Origin: Meloidogyne chitwoodi | Lineage: Eukaryota > Nematoda > Chromadorea > Rhabditida > Meloidogynidae | Assembly: GCA_015183035.1 (NCBI GenBank) | Contig: JACZZP010000020.1 | Coordinates: 620,001 to 684,000 of the forward strand | Reading direction: 5' to 3' | Length of the DNA stretch: 64,000 bases | In this document: positions 13,130-23,901 of the stretch, piece after piece | Layout: each line of letters begins with the position of its first letter | Position numbering within the stretch: position 1 is the first letter of the stretch | Position numbers and translations under genes: made by a program | The notes under the pieces: generated by a model | Database searches by the model: none | The model's input: only the letters and a program-made list of their open reading frames with translations | What the model was told of the DNA's origin: nothing

Positions 13130-15490
13130 TATTTTTACTAAAATAAAATTAAAAAAATAATTTAATAAATTAATATTTTTAAAAATAATAATAATAAAAT
13201 CCTTAAGAGATAACAGTCAATTTTATCAATTAACTTAACTAATTATATATTTTTTTTAAATAATAATAATTAATTTAGTAAATATAATGGTCAAGGAAGG
13301 AACATCAAATATCATCATAATTAAATTAATTAATTATATATCATTTATTAGAAAAAAATAAATTAATAAAATGTTTAAAGAAGAAGAACAGAGTCAATCA
13401 ACATCATAATTAAATTAATAATTAAATAAATAGTTAAATTAATAAAAAAAACAATTTAATAAATTAATTATTTATATATAATTTTATTTAAAAAAAATAA
13501 TAATAATTTTAAAAAATCCTCCCAGCTTTAACATATATTTTCTAGCAATGTTATGTGATCAATTGTTGATGTTAGAAGAAAATGATATAAAAATGATTAT
13601 TGCGCATTCTCAATATATTATAAAAAATATATAAATTTATTTTATTTTAAAGAAGTAAAAAATGCTGCTGCGATGATGGTTTATATGAGAAAAATAAAAT
13701 ATTATTATTTTTGTTAATTTTAACGATATTATTATTATTATTTTGAGCGAGAAAATAATATATATATTTTATGGATATAAACTAATAAATTTTACTAAAG
13801 CTGTAGGAGTGTTTGATCTGTCTCTCTTTGTGATCGGATTAAAAATTAGAGAAATATATAAAATTGATTAATAATAACAAGTGAAAATTAAATTATTTTA
13901 ATATTTATTTTATTTAAAAAAAATTTTTATTACATTTTTTTAATGAAAAAATGTATTTCCTAAATTATTATTTATATTTGTTTATTTAAATATTATTTTA
14001 TGATTTTACAAAAAAAGAAAATAATTAAATATAATAAAAACAACAAGTTAAAAATTATTTTATATTTATTAAAATTTAATATTTATAAAATATTAAATTT
14101 TATTAATTGATTAAAAAATAAAAAGAGGAGATGAATCTACCTATCCTTGGCTTTATGCAGATTCAAAACATTTGAGTTATAAAAATACTTATAATAAAGT
14201 ATTTAATTTAATTTTTTATTTACGTAACTTTACAAAATTCATTTTTAAAAATATATAAAAATAATAAATAAAATTATCATGAATTCTGTGGAAAGAACGT
14301 TTTTCTATGTCTATCAGTTTACATCGTATTTTTCTGCATTTTTATTTAAATTTTTAAAAAAGAAAATAATAATTTAAATTAAAAAAAAAATTATTTTTTT
14401 TTATTATTAGAAATTATTTTTTTTATTAAAAGACTGAATTTTAACAAATTCTTCTAAATTGATTGTGAACTACAAAATTTGGAAACCAAATTACCTATTC
14501 TTAACTCCTCCAATAATTTAATATTTATTTAATATTATTTTATTTTTAATTAAATTAAAAATCCAATTAATTTAAAATTCTAAATTTTATTTAAAAAATA
14601 ATACAAAAGTAATTAAATATATTAAGGAAAATATTCAATGCTCAAAAAAACGAATAGATATAGTCGAAAACATTTTTTTAGTAATTCATAGTAATTAAAT
14701 AATGTTTTACGATGTGTGTTAATAAAAATAATATATTTTAAAATAGAAAATTAATTTTTAAAAAATAATAATGAACTACTAATTTATAATTTTATTAATT
14801 CAATTCTCAAAAAATATTGGGAGGATGCGCAACACAATATTTTGTAACCTAATAATTTATTTTTTAAATATTTTATTTTACTTAATTTAATAAAAATTTT
14901 AATAAATTTTAATAAAATAATAATTTAATTAATTAATTATTTAATTAATTTAAATTTTAAAATTAACCAGCACAATATGCTCGTATACTTTTAAAAGTCC
15001 AGCAGAAACATTTTGTCGAATTATATGTCTTTTATAAATATGCATATTTATCATATATACTGTTATTCCACGAACTATTCATTTGCTTGGTAAGCAAAAA
15101 ATATATTTGGACTACACAATAATAAAAATTAAAAAATCTTTATATATGTATATTACTACAGAAGAATTTATAATAAAAAAAAGAACTTTAAAATTGGAAA
15201 TATAACATGGAAAAACAAGGAAATTAAAGAAAAATTTAAAAAAAAAATTTTGTATAAAAATTAATAAAAAGCCATATTTAAAATAAATAAAACTACTTCA
15301 CGACCATTTCTCCTTGCCTTCCTTATAAACTAAAAAATCTTTTTCTTCTTCTTCTACACTTACTAATAAATAAAATATTAATAATCTTTTTTCACTTAAA
15401 ATAAAAATAATAATTGCTTGAAAATAATAATTGTATTAATTATTTAAAAAATAGCGTTAGAGCCAAAACGCTAAATAAATTTTATATTTA
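13130..15490. other. AT-rich intergenic block with protein-like islands
   Basis: No complete gene could be built. Several plus-strand islands read open and follow AG acceptors: 13545-13626 (MLCDQLLMLEEND...), 13660-13720, 13794-13872, 14125-14200 (RGDESTYPWLYADSK...), 14279-14371 and 14969-15122. The last is the longest, about 50 codons, with a GTAAGC donor inside at 15092. They may be exons of one plus-strand gene or decayed exons. At this base composition, open frames of this size are only weak evidence. Confidence 0.35.
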
Positions 15491-15498
15491 ATTGTAAC

Positions 15499-16689
15499 TA
15501 GAGCTAGGAACGGGAACGGGTCCCGATCCCGTTTCCCGGTTTCCCGGTCCTTTTTCCCGGCTTTTTTTGAGTCACCGGGATGAAAACGGGATCGGGAATA
15601 CCCGGTTTTCCCGGTTCAGGTCCCGGCCGGTCAACTTTCAATTCCCGTTTCCCGTTCCCGATCCCGGACATTTTTGCACCGGGAAACCGGGAATAATATT
15701 TTAATTAAATTGTTTTAGTTTGGCGCAAATTTTTTAGTTTGGCGTTACGTTTCTTACATAAAAGCGAAATAGAGTCTAATTTTAGAACAAATATAAATGT
15801 TTAATAATCAAAAATAAAATTAACCACGTATTATTGATGGTCTTAAAAAAAGATTTATTTCAAAAGAGACAGACAAATAATTCCAAAAATATTTAAAATT
15901 TATAATTCCTTTTAACAGACTTCATTCAATTTTAACTTTTGTCGATCCGAGATTCAAACACAGTTGTTCAGATGATCGAATTTTATTTCTTGCAAGGGTC
16001 ACCAATTGGATTTTAGAGGAAGAAACTAAAGTAAAATTATTTAATTTTTGACGGAATTAATTCTTTATATTTAAAATATTGAATTAGAAGACGAGCTTGA
16101 ATGTTTGAGTCCAGTTGCCAAACAATCACTTACATTTTTTGATGTTTTAGAAGTTGCTAGTTCTAGTAAATGTACAGTTTCTCAAGAAAACAAAGAAATA
16201 GAACAAGAGATAAAAATTTATTCGGAAGTGCCGAGTTTGGATCCAAGAGCGAACCCATTAGATTGGTGGAGAGAAAATGAGATGACATTCCAGAAATTGG
16301 CTTTAATCGCTCGTCGCTTCCTTACGGCACCTGCTACCAGTGTTGCTAGTGAACATTGTTCAGTACCGCGCGTGATACTTACGATTATAAGAGATCAAGT
16401 TTAACTCCTGAGACTGCAGAAATGATTATATTTCTGAACAAAGCTATTCCATCACTCAATTACATTTATTAAATCTTATATTGATATGATTATAAACATT
16501 TTTCAATTTTTTATACTGTTTTTAAAAAAATTAAATTTCCCGGTTTCCCGGTCGGGACCCGGTCTTTTTTTGACCGGGAAAAAAAGTGAACGGGAATTCC
16601 CGGTTTTCCCGGTCCCGGGTCCCTCCCGGTCGTTCCATTCTTAAATTTCCCGTTTCCCGGTCCCGGTTTTTTCAAAATTCCTAGCTCTA
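15499..16689. mobile_element. hAT-type DNA transposon relic
   Basis: The element starts TAGAGCTAGGAA and ends TTCCTAGCTCTA. It is flanked by a perfect 8-bp duplication, attgtaac, at 15491-15498 and 16690-16697. Both ends (about 15510-15690 and 16535-16680) are unusually GC-rich arrays of CCCGGTTTCCCGG-like motifs, contrasting sharply with the host sequence. The centre retains part of a transposase. TIR, TSD and transposase remnant together identify a hAT element that has lost most of its coding capacity. Confidence 0.92.
16105..16404 (+). pseudogene. hAT transposase C-terminal dimerisation fragment
   Basis: The reading frame contains NPLDWWRENE followed by FQKLALIARRFLTAPATSVA and SEH. This is the diagnostic hAT C-terminal dimerisation signature (W-W then L-A-x-x-FL-x-x-P-A-T-S-x-x-S-E). 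Only about 100 residues remain. The BED zinc finger and catalytic RNase H-like core are not visible, and the frame after SEHCSVP departs from the usual ERxFS. An upstream piece at about 15900-16015 (TSFNFNFCRSEIQTQ-like in a different frame) may be another decayed part. The copy cannot encode an active enzyme. Confidence 0.88.
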
Positions 16690-16805
16690 ATTGTAACTTT
16701 AAATTTTAAATAAAATTTAAAAAAAGATACTTTTATAATAGATATTAAAATAATTATAAATATAAAAAATTAATAATAATTATTATTATTATTTAACTAA
16801 TAATC

Positions 16806-16943
16806 ATGGAACAAAAACAATTATGTTATAACAATAAATTTTATTTTTCTAAATATTTTAATGACGAATTTGAATGGAAGTGCAAGAAATGTGGTTACAT
16901 TTTTACTCACCTTGAACAATTAATATTATTTATACAAAATTAA
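16806..16943 (+). CDS. Small ORF with a CxxC motif (45 aa)
   Basis: The frame runs from ATG at 16806 to TAA and contains EWKCKKCGYIFTHLE, which resembles half of a zinc ribbon or zinc finger (C-x2-C ... H). A related fragment occurs at 6339-6400, so the sequence belongs to a small local family. The hAT element inserted at 15499-16689 separates it from any older upstream region. A second open piece lies downstream near 17025-17100 (RERLAKFIKRIENDY). Function is unknown and it may itself be a fragment. Confidence 0.35.
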   Translation: MEQKQLCYNNKFYFSKYFNDEFEWKCKKCGYIFTHLEQLILFIQN

Positions 16944-17394
16944 AAATATATATTTTTGTACAAAATAAAAAATAAATAAATATTTAAAAATATAATATTA
17001 TTTATCAAAAATTAAAAAAAAAATTTTGCGTACAAGAGAGAGACTTGCAAAATTTATAAAGAGAATTGAAAACGACTACCTACATTATATATACAATTAA
17101 AATAAAAAATAGTAAATTATTAATAATTTTTAAAATTAAATTATATTAACATAAATGTTTAAAATTAAATTAATATATACATTTTATTTAAATTTATTTA
17201 ATTTAAAAAAAAAATTTTTATGCTGCGAATCGAGTACTTAATTAAGAGATAAGAAAGATAATCCTTCAACTATCAATAAAAATAAAACTAAAAAAATTTT
17301 CAATTATTTTTTATTTAATACACATATGTATATATAAATTTACTCTAATTAAAAAAAATAATAATTTAAAAACGAAAAAAAAACAAAACAATTT
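16944..17394. other. AT-rich intergenic stretch
   Basis: Mostly A/T sequence with islands near 17025-17090 and 17220-17270. Nothing else could be supported. Confidence 0.4.
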
Positions 17395-19548
17395 TTAATC
17401 AACAGCTATTTTACTCCTTTTTCTCCTAACTTGGTCATCAAATTCTTCTTCATTTTCTTCAACTTTTTTAAAATTATTATTATTTTCAACAACATTTTCA
17501 ACATCTTCTGGGTTTGTAATATAATTATGTGTTGGTAATGTTTCAATCCACTTAAACATACTAATAAATATAAAAATTAAAAAAACTTTAAAAAAAATAC
17601 TTGTTGGTACTGCACTCTTCCTTCAAAATATTATCCATAATCATCTCATCTCGAAATTGTAAAAGTTGATTTTCAATGATTTCTCCCCAATTATTTAGAG
17701 AACCATGAGTTTTTAAAAAACGATCTTCAAAACGGTCATAGTGAAGACGTTCTTTTTTTTAATAAAATTTAATTAAATAAAAATTAAAAAAACCTAATAA
17801 AAGTCCAAGACCGGGAGCTTTTGGAATATCCATTCGTCCATCATTAAGAAAAGAACGTCCAATATCACTTTTGTGCATAAATCCACGCATAACTGCTATT
17901 ACTGTCCCTTTAAAAAAATTTTCAAAATTTAATAAATTTAAAAAAAACCTATTAACTTCCTTATTTGATGCAATATGAAGCTTTGTCCACGTATTTTAAT
18001 TCTCAAAAATTCAAAAGGACGTTGAGTTGATGGATCAGTATAAAGAAATGGTCTGAAAAGTATTAATAAAAAAATAATATTATTAAAAAAATAATTACTC
18101 GTCTGTGGAAATTGAAATAATAACACGACGGGCAGACTGATCTGTGAATTCACTAAAAAAAATTAAAAGAAGGTTTATAAATAATTTTGAGGAAATTTAA
18201 ATTTTTAAGAATGATTTTTAATAACAGAAAAAATCGACTGGAGCTGGCCGGAATTGAACCGGCGACTTCTTGCAAATTAGAAAAGTGCTAAGCAAGCACT
18301 CTACCACTGAGTTACAGCCCCACATATTTGCTAACAAAAAAAAAAGACTAAATAAACAATAAACAAACAGTCCAGAAGTGTAGTTAAAAAAGTTGTGACT
18401 GCCTATATAACAATGGAGTATTTCTTTTAGCTGTTCAATACGTTCAGGGGAAATTCGATATTCATCATTTGTTAACTAAAGAAAATTAGAGAATTTTAAA
18501 AGTTAAAAAAATTAATAAATAAAAAACCTCATCCATAGAAGCAAAAGAAAATGTAGGCAATGTATATGAATAACTTCGGGAATCACACAATTTTTGAGAA
18601 TGAAATGAAGGTGTCTAAAATAAATTAAATATTTTTTTATAAAAAAATAATAAAAACGAAAATATCAATAAAAAAGGAAGAGAATTTTTTGTTTAAAAAC
18701 GTAAAAAAACCTCTATTTTATAAAAATAACCTCAAAATATTTTCAATTAATTAAATTATATACCACTCGTTTAATTCCAAAAACGCGAATATCTTCAGGA
18801 AGAGAATTGTTTAAAAGTTGCGGCCCATTTTCAAGAAAATTTTGATCCATAGGTAAATGCATAGAACAAATCTAAATTAAAAAATTAATTTTGAGAGAAA
18901 ATTTTAAATAAAAAATAGAATTAAATTTTAAAGAATTGTATCACGTCTTTTTTTTTTGAAGTTAAAAATTTATTTTTATAGAATGTACATATGATAGCTC
19001 ATTCGAAAGAGCTCGTCAAGCTGAGTCTAATGAGATCAAAATCAACGAAATTTTGTTGATGTTAACAAAGTTATAACTAATTTAAACCGAGCAACTAGGG
19101 AGCAGCCGCGGTAATCACCTATATTCAATCGTTAATAATCTTTTTTATTTAGAACCAAATTCGATGATATTTATCTTATTAGACTCAGTTCGAAAAGCTC
19201 TTTTGAATAAGCTATCATATAACCAAAAAATAAAAAATTAATTTTAAATAAAAACCTGTCCAACAGCAGAAACTGAACGATCTGTCCTCGCAGCTCGTTG
19301 AAATTGCCAATCAAATAAATTATTACGATTCTCTTTATTTATAAAACCGTTCGCTTCCATTGCATCAAATAAATTGCTTTCAATAGTGGGAAACTGAGAA
19401 TTACGTTGAAACTAAAATTCATCAAATTTCTCTCTAATTCTCTTAAAAAAATAAAATAAACCTGCATTCCATAATATTTTTGTCCTTGATATGCTAACAA
19501 CAATGCATATTTCACTTTTTTAGGTTTTCTTTGAATATTTGAAATCAT
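17395..19548 (-). CDS. PUS1: tRNA pseudouridine synthase 1 (TruA/PUS1 family)
   Basis: PUS1 converts uridine to pseudouridine in tRNA, mainly around the anticodon, and in some mRNAs, in nucleus and mitochondria. The N-terminus has KYALLLAYQGQKYYGMQ, the TruA-fold opening. The next exons carry FQRAARTDRSVSAVGQ with the catalytic Asp in RTD, then SLPEDIRVFGIKRV, SRSYSYTLPTFSF and GSHNFFNYTS. After that come PFEFLRIKIRGQSFILHQIR and the KAPGLGLLLERLHYDRF block typical of eukaryotic PUS1. The C-terminus ends ETLPTHNY plus an acidic/basic tail. Exon joins keep frame, giving a full-length enzyme. The start at 19548 is the first Met before the conserved domain; no mitochondrial presequence is evident. 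One intron holds a tRNA-Ala gene and another a MITE. Confidence 0.93.
18239..18321 (-). tRNA. tRNA-Ala(AGC) with an 11-nt intron
   Basis: On the minus strand the acceptor GGGGCTG pairs with CAGCTCC and includes the G3:U70 wobble that identifies alanine tRNAs; the discriminator is A. The anticodon arm is CTTGC/TTAGCA..T/GCAAG with anticodon AGC. Eleven extra bases (CTTTTCTAATT) separate loop positions 37 and 38, exactly the canonical site of nuclear tRNA introns. The T arm GCCGG TTCAATT CCGGC pairs perfectly. The gene lies in a PUS1 intron on the same strand. Confidence 0.93.
18989..19220. mobile_element. MITE in a PUS1 intron
   Basis: Arms of about 60 bases are imperfect reverse complements. 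The left begins ATATGATAGCTCATTCGAAA; the right ends CTTTTGAATAAGCTATCATA. The centre contains AGCAGCCGCGGTAAT (19101-19115), which equals the core of the universal small-subunit rRNA 530 loop but lacks wider rRNA context. No coding region. Confidence 0.75.
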
Positions 19549-20498
19549 TAAAAATATCTAAAAATTAAATAAAAAAATAAAAAGCACACCCATTAAAGCA
19601 CACGTGAAAACAACTTTTATTTACACTATTTTCTATTCCTTTTTCCCACTCTCTTAATTTTCACACTCTTTCTATTCCGGAAATGTTGTTTAGGTGAACG
19701 CCCCATATATTCGCAAAAATAAACCGAAATATAACAAAGGAAAAGAATTAGAGAAAAAATTATAATTTCCTTAAACTTTTATTCTAAATATATTTATTAA
19801 AAAATACTTTTTTAAAATTATTAACAATATTATAAAGTACTTATTAAGAACATTTGTCTTTTAAATTTACAAAATAATAAAAAATACATATTATAATCAA
19901 CAATTTCTTTTTTAATAAAAAATCTATTTAATAAAAAAAATAATAATACTTATATTACTTTAGTTTTTTTTAAATTTACAAAATAATAATAATAAAAAAT
20001 ATTATAATCAACAAATTATTTTTTAATATAAAATCTAATTAATAAAAAACAATTAACAATTCTATATATTTATTAAAAAAGAGAAAAAAAGTTTTTTTTT
20101 TAATTAAAATATTAAACAAGTTATAATATATTAACGAGATATAAGCTGCTATAAAATAAATTATAATTTTGTGTGTGGTTAAAATAAAACAACTAGAATA
20201 TAATAATAATATAATTATTCTATTTTTACTAAATAATTATCATATATTAATTAAATTTATTAAAAATCGAATATTAATTTAAAAAATATTTATTAAAAAT
20301 ATTAGTCGAAATTGAGTCCTTAAATAACAATTTAAAATATATTTTTAATATAATTAATTTTAATAACTAAAAAAATATTTATTAATTTTATTAAAATTAT
20401 ACACCAAAAGTTATTAAACAGAAGAACCAACATTTTTATCAAAATAATAATTTAATTTAGAATTATTATTCAAATTTAATATATAATTTTATTTAAAA
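19549..20498. other. Intergenic region between PUS1 and the MIG-18-like gene
   Basis: This is the divergent 5' region of both genes. The first 150 bases upstream of PUS1 are pyrimidine-rich and include CCCCATATATTCGCAAAAAT (19701-19720), related to the ends of MITEs at 44443 and 55333. The rest is AT-rich low-complexity sequence with no recognised signal. Confidence 0.5.
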
Positions 20499-22413
20499 AT
20501 GATTTTAATAATAATTTTATTAATTAATTTAATTAACCTTCAAAATGTGGTAGAAGGAAAAGAAATTGTTCCTGGTGTGATTTAAAAAAAATATTTTTTA
20601 AAATATTTTTTCTAATTAAAACAGCAAAGTGTGACTGTAAAGATTGGTATGGTGCATGTCGTAATCAAGGAGAAAGTTGGATAGATGAGGAAATTTGGAT
20701 GTATCGTTGTTCTTCAACAGATGGGCAATTAAAAAAAAAATTTTTTTTTAATTAACTAAAAATAAATTTAAAAAATAAAAATAAATTTAAAAAATAAAAA
20801 TAAATTATTTAATTTAATTAAATAATTTAAAAATCAATTAATATTTTATATAAAATCAAAAATAATTTTAAAAATTTTTAAAAATATATAGTTCCGATGC
20901 CTCTTTTGTTGGCTGCCAAATCCCAGTAGAAGCTTATGCTAATAAAAAAAATAAATTTCAAAATCAAAAACAATTGGCTGTCGGGAGAAATGAAAGCATT
21001 GATGGCTTTTGGGCTGCTTGTGAAATTAATGATATTAGACAGAAATTTGAATTGGGCACGTAATTAATTAATTTAAAAAAAAATTTTCTTTCGCCTAATT
21101 AACCTAATAATATTTAAAATATATTAAAAATTATTTTTTAAAAATTTAAATTATTTTGATAACATTTCTTGTTATTTAATTAATAATAATATTTATTAAA
21201 TATTTAAAAAAATTATAAATATATTTTAAAATTTAAATTTTAGAGCCTCTTTGTATAATAAATGAAACAGAAATTAAACATGTTGGTGAAGAATTTCGCC
21301 AAGGAATATTTCAGTGGTTATGTTTAGAGACTGGTCGTTGGGTAAAAGGTGTTTGAAGGATATTTTTAATTTTTAAAATTTTTTTAATTAAAAAAAAATA
21401 AATTTAAAAAAAAAGGATGTTATTTTCAAAATGAAACGGGTGATTGGACTCTTTTAAAAATTGGAGAGAGTGGTTATAATGGATTAATTAGACATACATG
21501 TGATCGTTATAAAGACAACCCTGGAGTTATACAATATCACGCAGAGGTGAAAAAAAAATTAAATTTAAATAATAAAATAATAATGTTTTAATGGTACTTA
21601 CGTATTTATCCCTAAGCATTTTTGCGGACTTTTTTTGCGGACAAATTTATATATAAATAGACAATTTGAATAATAAAATCTTATTTAATTTTTTAGTCTA
21701 TTTTTTATTTATAATGAAAAAATTAATTTGTCCGCAAAAAAAGTCCGCAAAAATGCTTAGGGAAAATACGTAAGTACCGTTTTAATTATACATACATATT
21801 AATTTAAAAATAAATTAATTTAATTTGAAAATAATAGAAGGCACATTAAAAGGCCTACGAGACGTTAAGTAAAAATTACAATGCAACTTTAAAAAAATTT
21901 TTTTTAATTTAATTTTTATATAAACAAAGCTATACATATATATGTATTTAAAATTAAATTATTTAGTTATTAAAAATTAAATACCAATTTTTAAAATTTA
22001 TTTTAAAAATTTTTAACTACAGAAAATAAATATTTTAAGCAAAATTACTTAAAAAATATTACAAAAATTAATTAAATTAACAGATACGTGATGATATTCC
22101 ATTTAAAAATCCATCAAATAAGGGAACAAATAAAAACTTGCCAGATGAATTTATTGATAAACGTTTAAATAATAATCCAATAGAATGGACACATCAAAAT
22201 ACTGCCTTTTTTATTCAAGAAAATTCAGTAGCGAGATTAAAGGTTAAATAAATAAATATTTTAAAAATTAAAAAAATTAATTAAATATTTATATTTAAAA
22301 ATATATTTAATTAAATTTGGACAATTTTTAATATTTTTTTTTTTAAATTTTAAATTAAGATACGGTATTTGCCGAAGAGCAGAAACATAAATAAACCTCA
22401 ATTTAATAAATGA
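20499..22413 (+). CDS. Secreted protein with MIG-18-like (fibronectin type I-like) repeats
   Basis: The start at 20499 gives a hydrophobic signal peptide (MILIIILLINLINL...). The mature part has three Cys-containing modules. The first runs CDCKDWYGACRNQGESWID to the exon junction and then FVGCQIP. The second starts CIINETEIKHVGEEFRQG and has WLCLETGRWVKGCYFQNET. A third part has WTLLKIGESGYNGLIRHTC. The C..GE.W...W.YRC...FVGC pattern resembles the fibronectin type I-like modules of the C. elegans secreted protein MIG-18, which acts in the extracellular matrix during gonad cell migration. The last exon at about 22376 ends PKSRNINKPQF; an alternative stop is at 22249. Two introns have GC donors (see findings), and one intron carries a MITE. 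Confidence 0.72.
21593..21778. mobile_element. MITE with 8-bp target duplication
   Basis: The 186-bp element has nearly perfect terminal inverted repeats of about 55 bases, starting GGTACTTACGTATTTATCCC and ending CGTAAGTACC. Each arm includes a tandem TTTTTGCGGAC motif. It is flanked by identical 8-bp repeats, gttttaat, at 21585-21592 and 21779-21786. It sits in an intron of the MIG-18-like gene. The 8-bp duplication suggests hAT-type mobilisation. Confidence 0.9.
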
Positions 22414-22751
22414 GAAAAATTAATTAATTATCTATTTTTAAATATTTATTTTTTAAATTAATTTTATAAATTATAATAAATATTTTTATTAAATAATCAA
22501 ACCCTTTTTACATTGAAAAAAAAACAAAATTTCCGAAAATTATTTATTTATCTAAAAAAGATATATTCGTAAAATACAAGAAAAATTAAAGATGTAGAAA
22601 TATGTATATATAGAAATAATTAAAATTATTAAAGAAAATATCCTTTAAATTAAAAAGTCATTATTGTTGTTTTGAGTGTTTTTTTTTACATTATTTTTAA
22701 AATAAAACCCCCCGTCCATTATATTATATTTAGAGCATTTAAATAAATTAA
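22414..22751. other. Convergent intergenic region
   Basis: AT-rich 3' region between two converging genes. Only AATAAA-like sequences and low-complexity A/T are visible. Confidence 0.5.
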
Positions 22752-23901
22752 TTATTGAGGACATTCCATAAAAGTAATTGTAGCAGGTACCAATCCAGCA
22801 TTCTCATTAGTTTCTAAATACTTAAATGCATCATAAGATAAATCAAGAGTTTCATGATTCTCAAAATCAGTTTCGTCCATTATTGGAATTGTGAGTCTAA
22901 AAATTAAATTTAAAAAAAGTTTAAAATTTTTAAAAAAATTTTTACGTCTTTCCACTTTTTGAGCATTCAATTTTGACACATTTATTAATACAAACTGCAT
23001 CATCACGAATATAATGATCAACTTTTAGATCCTTCAAATTAGAACGTGTCCATACACCTTGACGTTTATCAGCTTTATCCCACAAATCTACACCACCTTC
23101 AACCCACTTGAAAAAATTTTTTTATTATTTAAATGTATATTTATTTAATAAATATTATTATAAATATATAAAATAATTTTGAATATCTTTCAAAACGTAC
23201 CAATGAACCTTTACCATAAGTATCCCACAAAGCTCTACCAACACCAGCATGCATTGCCTTAATAAAAAAAAAATTATTAAAATAGATAAATAAAATAGGT
23301 AGATTATTAAATATTAAAATTATTAATTAAATATCAATTAATAAAAATTAAAAAAACTAACATATGATACTCCAAGACCACATTCACCACCAGAAGTTCC
23401 TTTTTCAGCCTCAGTATAATGATGAAATGTGAAATTTCCTCGCATTGGTTTATTTAAATGTTGATCAATAACCCCACGTGAAGCTTTTACTAAACCAGTT
23501 TCTTGTGGTGTATATAATGGACGAATATAACAATTTTTTGAAGTTGGTGGACATTTAACATTTTCTTGGTATTGTTTGGTAATTTTTTCTGCCATATTTG
23601 TATTTATTGGGGAAACATAGTCATAACCACCATTATTATTTGTTGGTGGAGGAACATTGTTTTTTGGTGGTGTTTTTGTTGGTAAAACATTGTTTCCATT
23701 GTTATTTGGTGCTTTTGTTGGTGGAGGAACATTGTTTCCATTGTTATTTGGTTTTGTTGGTAAAACATTGTTTCCATTGTTATTTGGTGTTTTTGTTGCA
23801 GTTTGTGGGCTGCCATTACATATATGTTTTGGTTTAGCTTCAGAAAGTGTATTTAAAAATACAGTAATAAAAAGGAAAGTAAGAAATATTTTTATCATCA
23901 T
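22752..23901 (-). CDS. Secreted expansin-like (double-psi barrel) protein with Asn-rich linker
   Basis: The start at 23901 gives a signal peptide (MMIKIFLTFLFITVFLNTLS). Next come about 55 residues built of tandem PNNNGNNVxPTK units, a disordered linker. The domain begins near residue 100. It has TFHHYTEAEKGTSGGECGLG, then AMHAGVGRALW, then VCINKCVKIECSKSGKTLTI and PIMDETDF, then LDLSYDAFKYL and ATITFMECPQ at the C-terminus. The order GxCG...A.HA...C..C...(V/I)xIxDxx...LDLSxxAF...C matches the RlpA/expansin double-psi beta-barrel. Such domains loosen plant cell walls when secreted by plant-parasitic nematodes. The CPxC pair seen in many expansins is missing, so activity is uncertain. It is divergent from, and paralogous to, 24699-25473. 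Confidence 0.62.
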
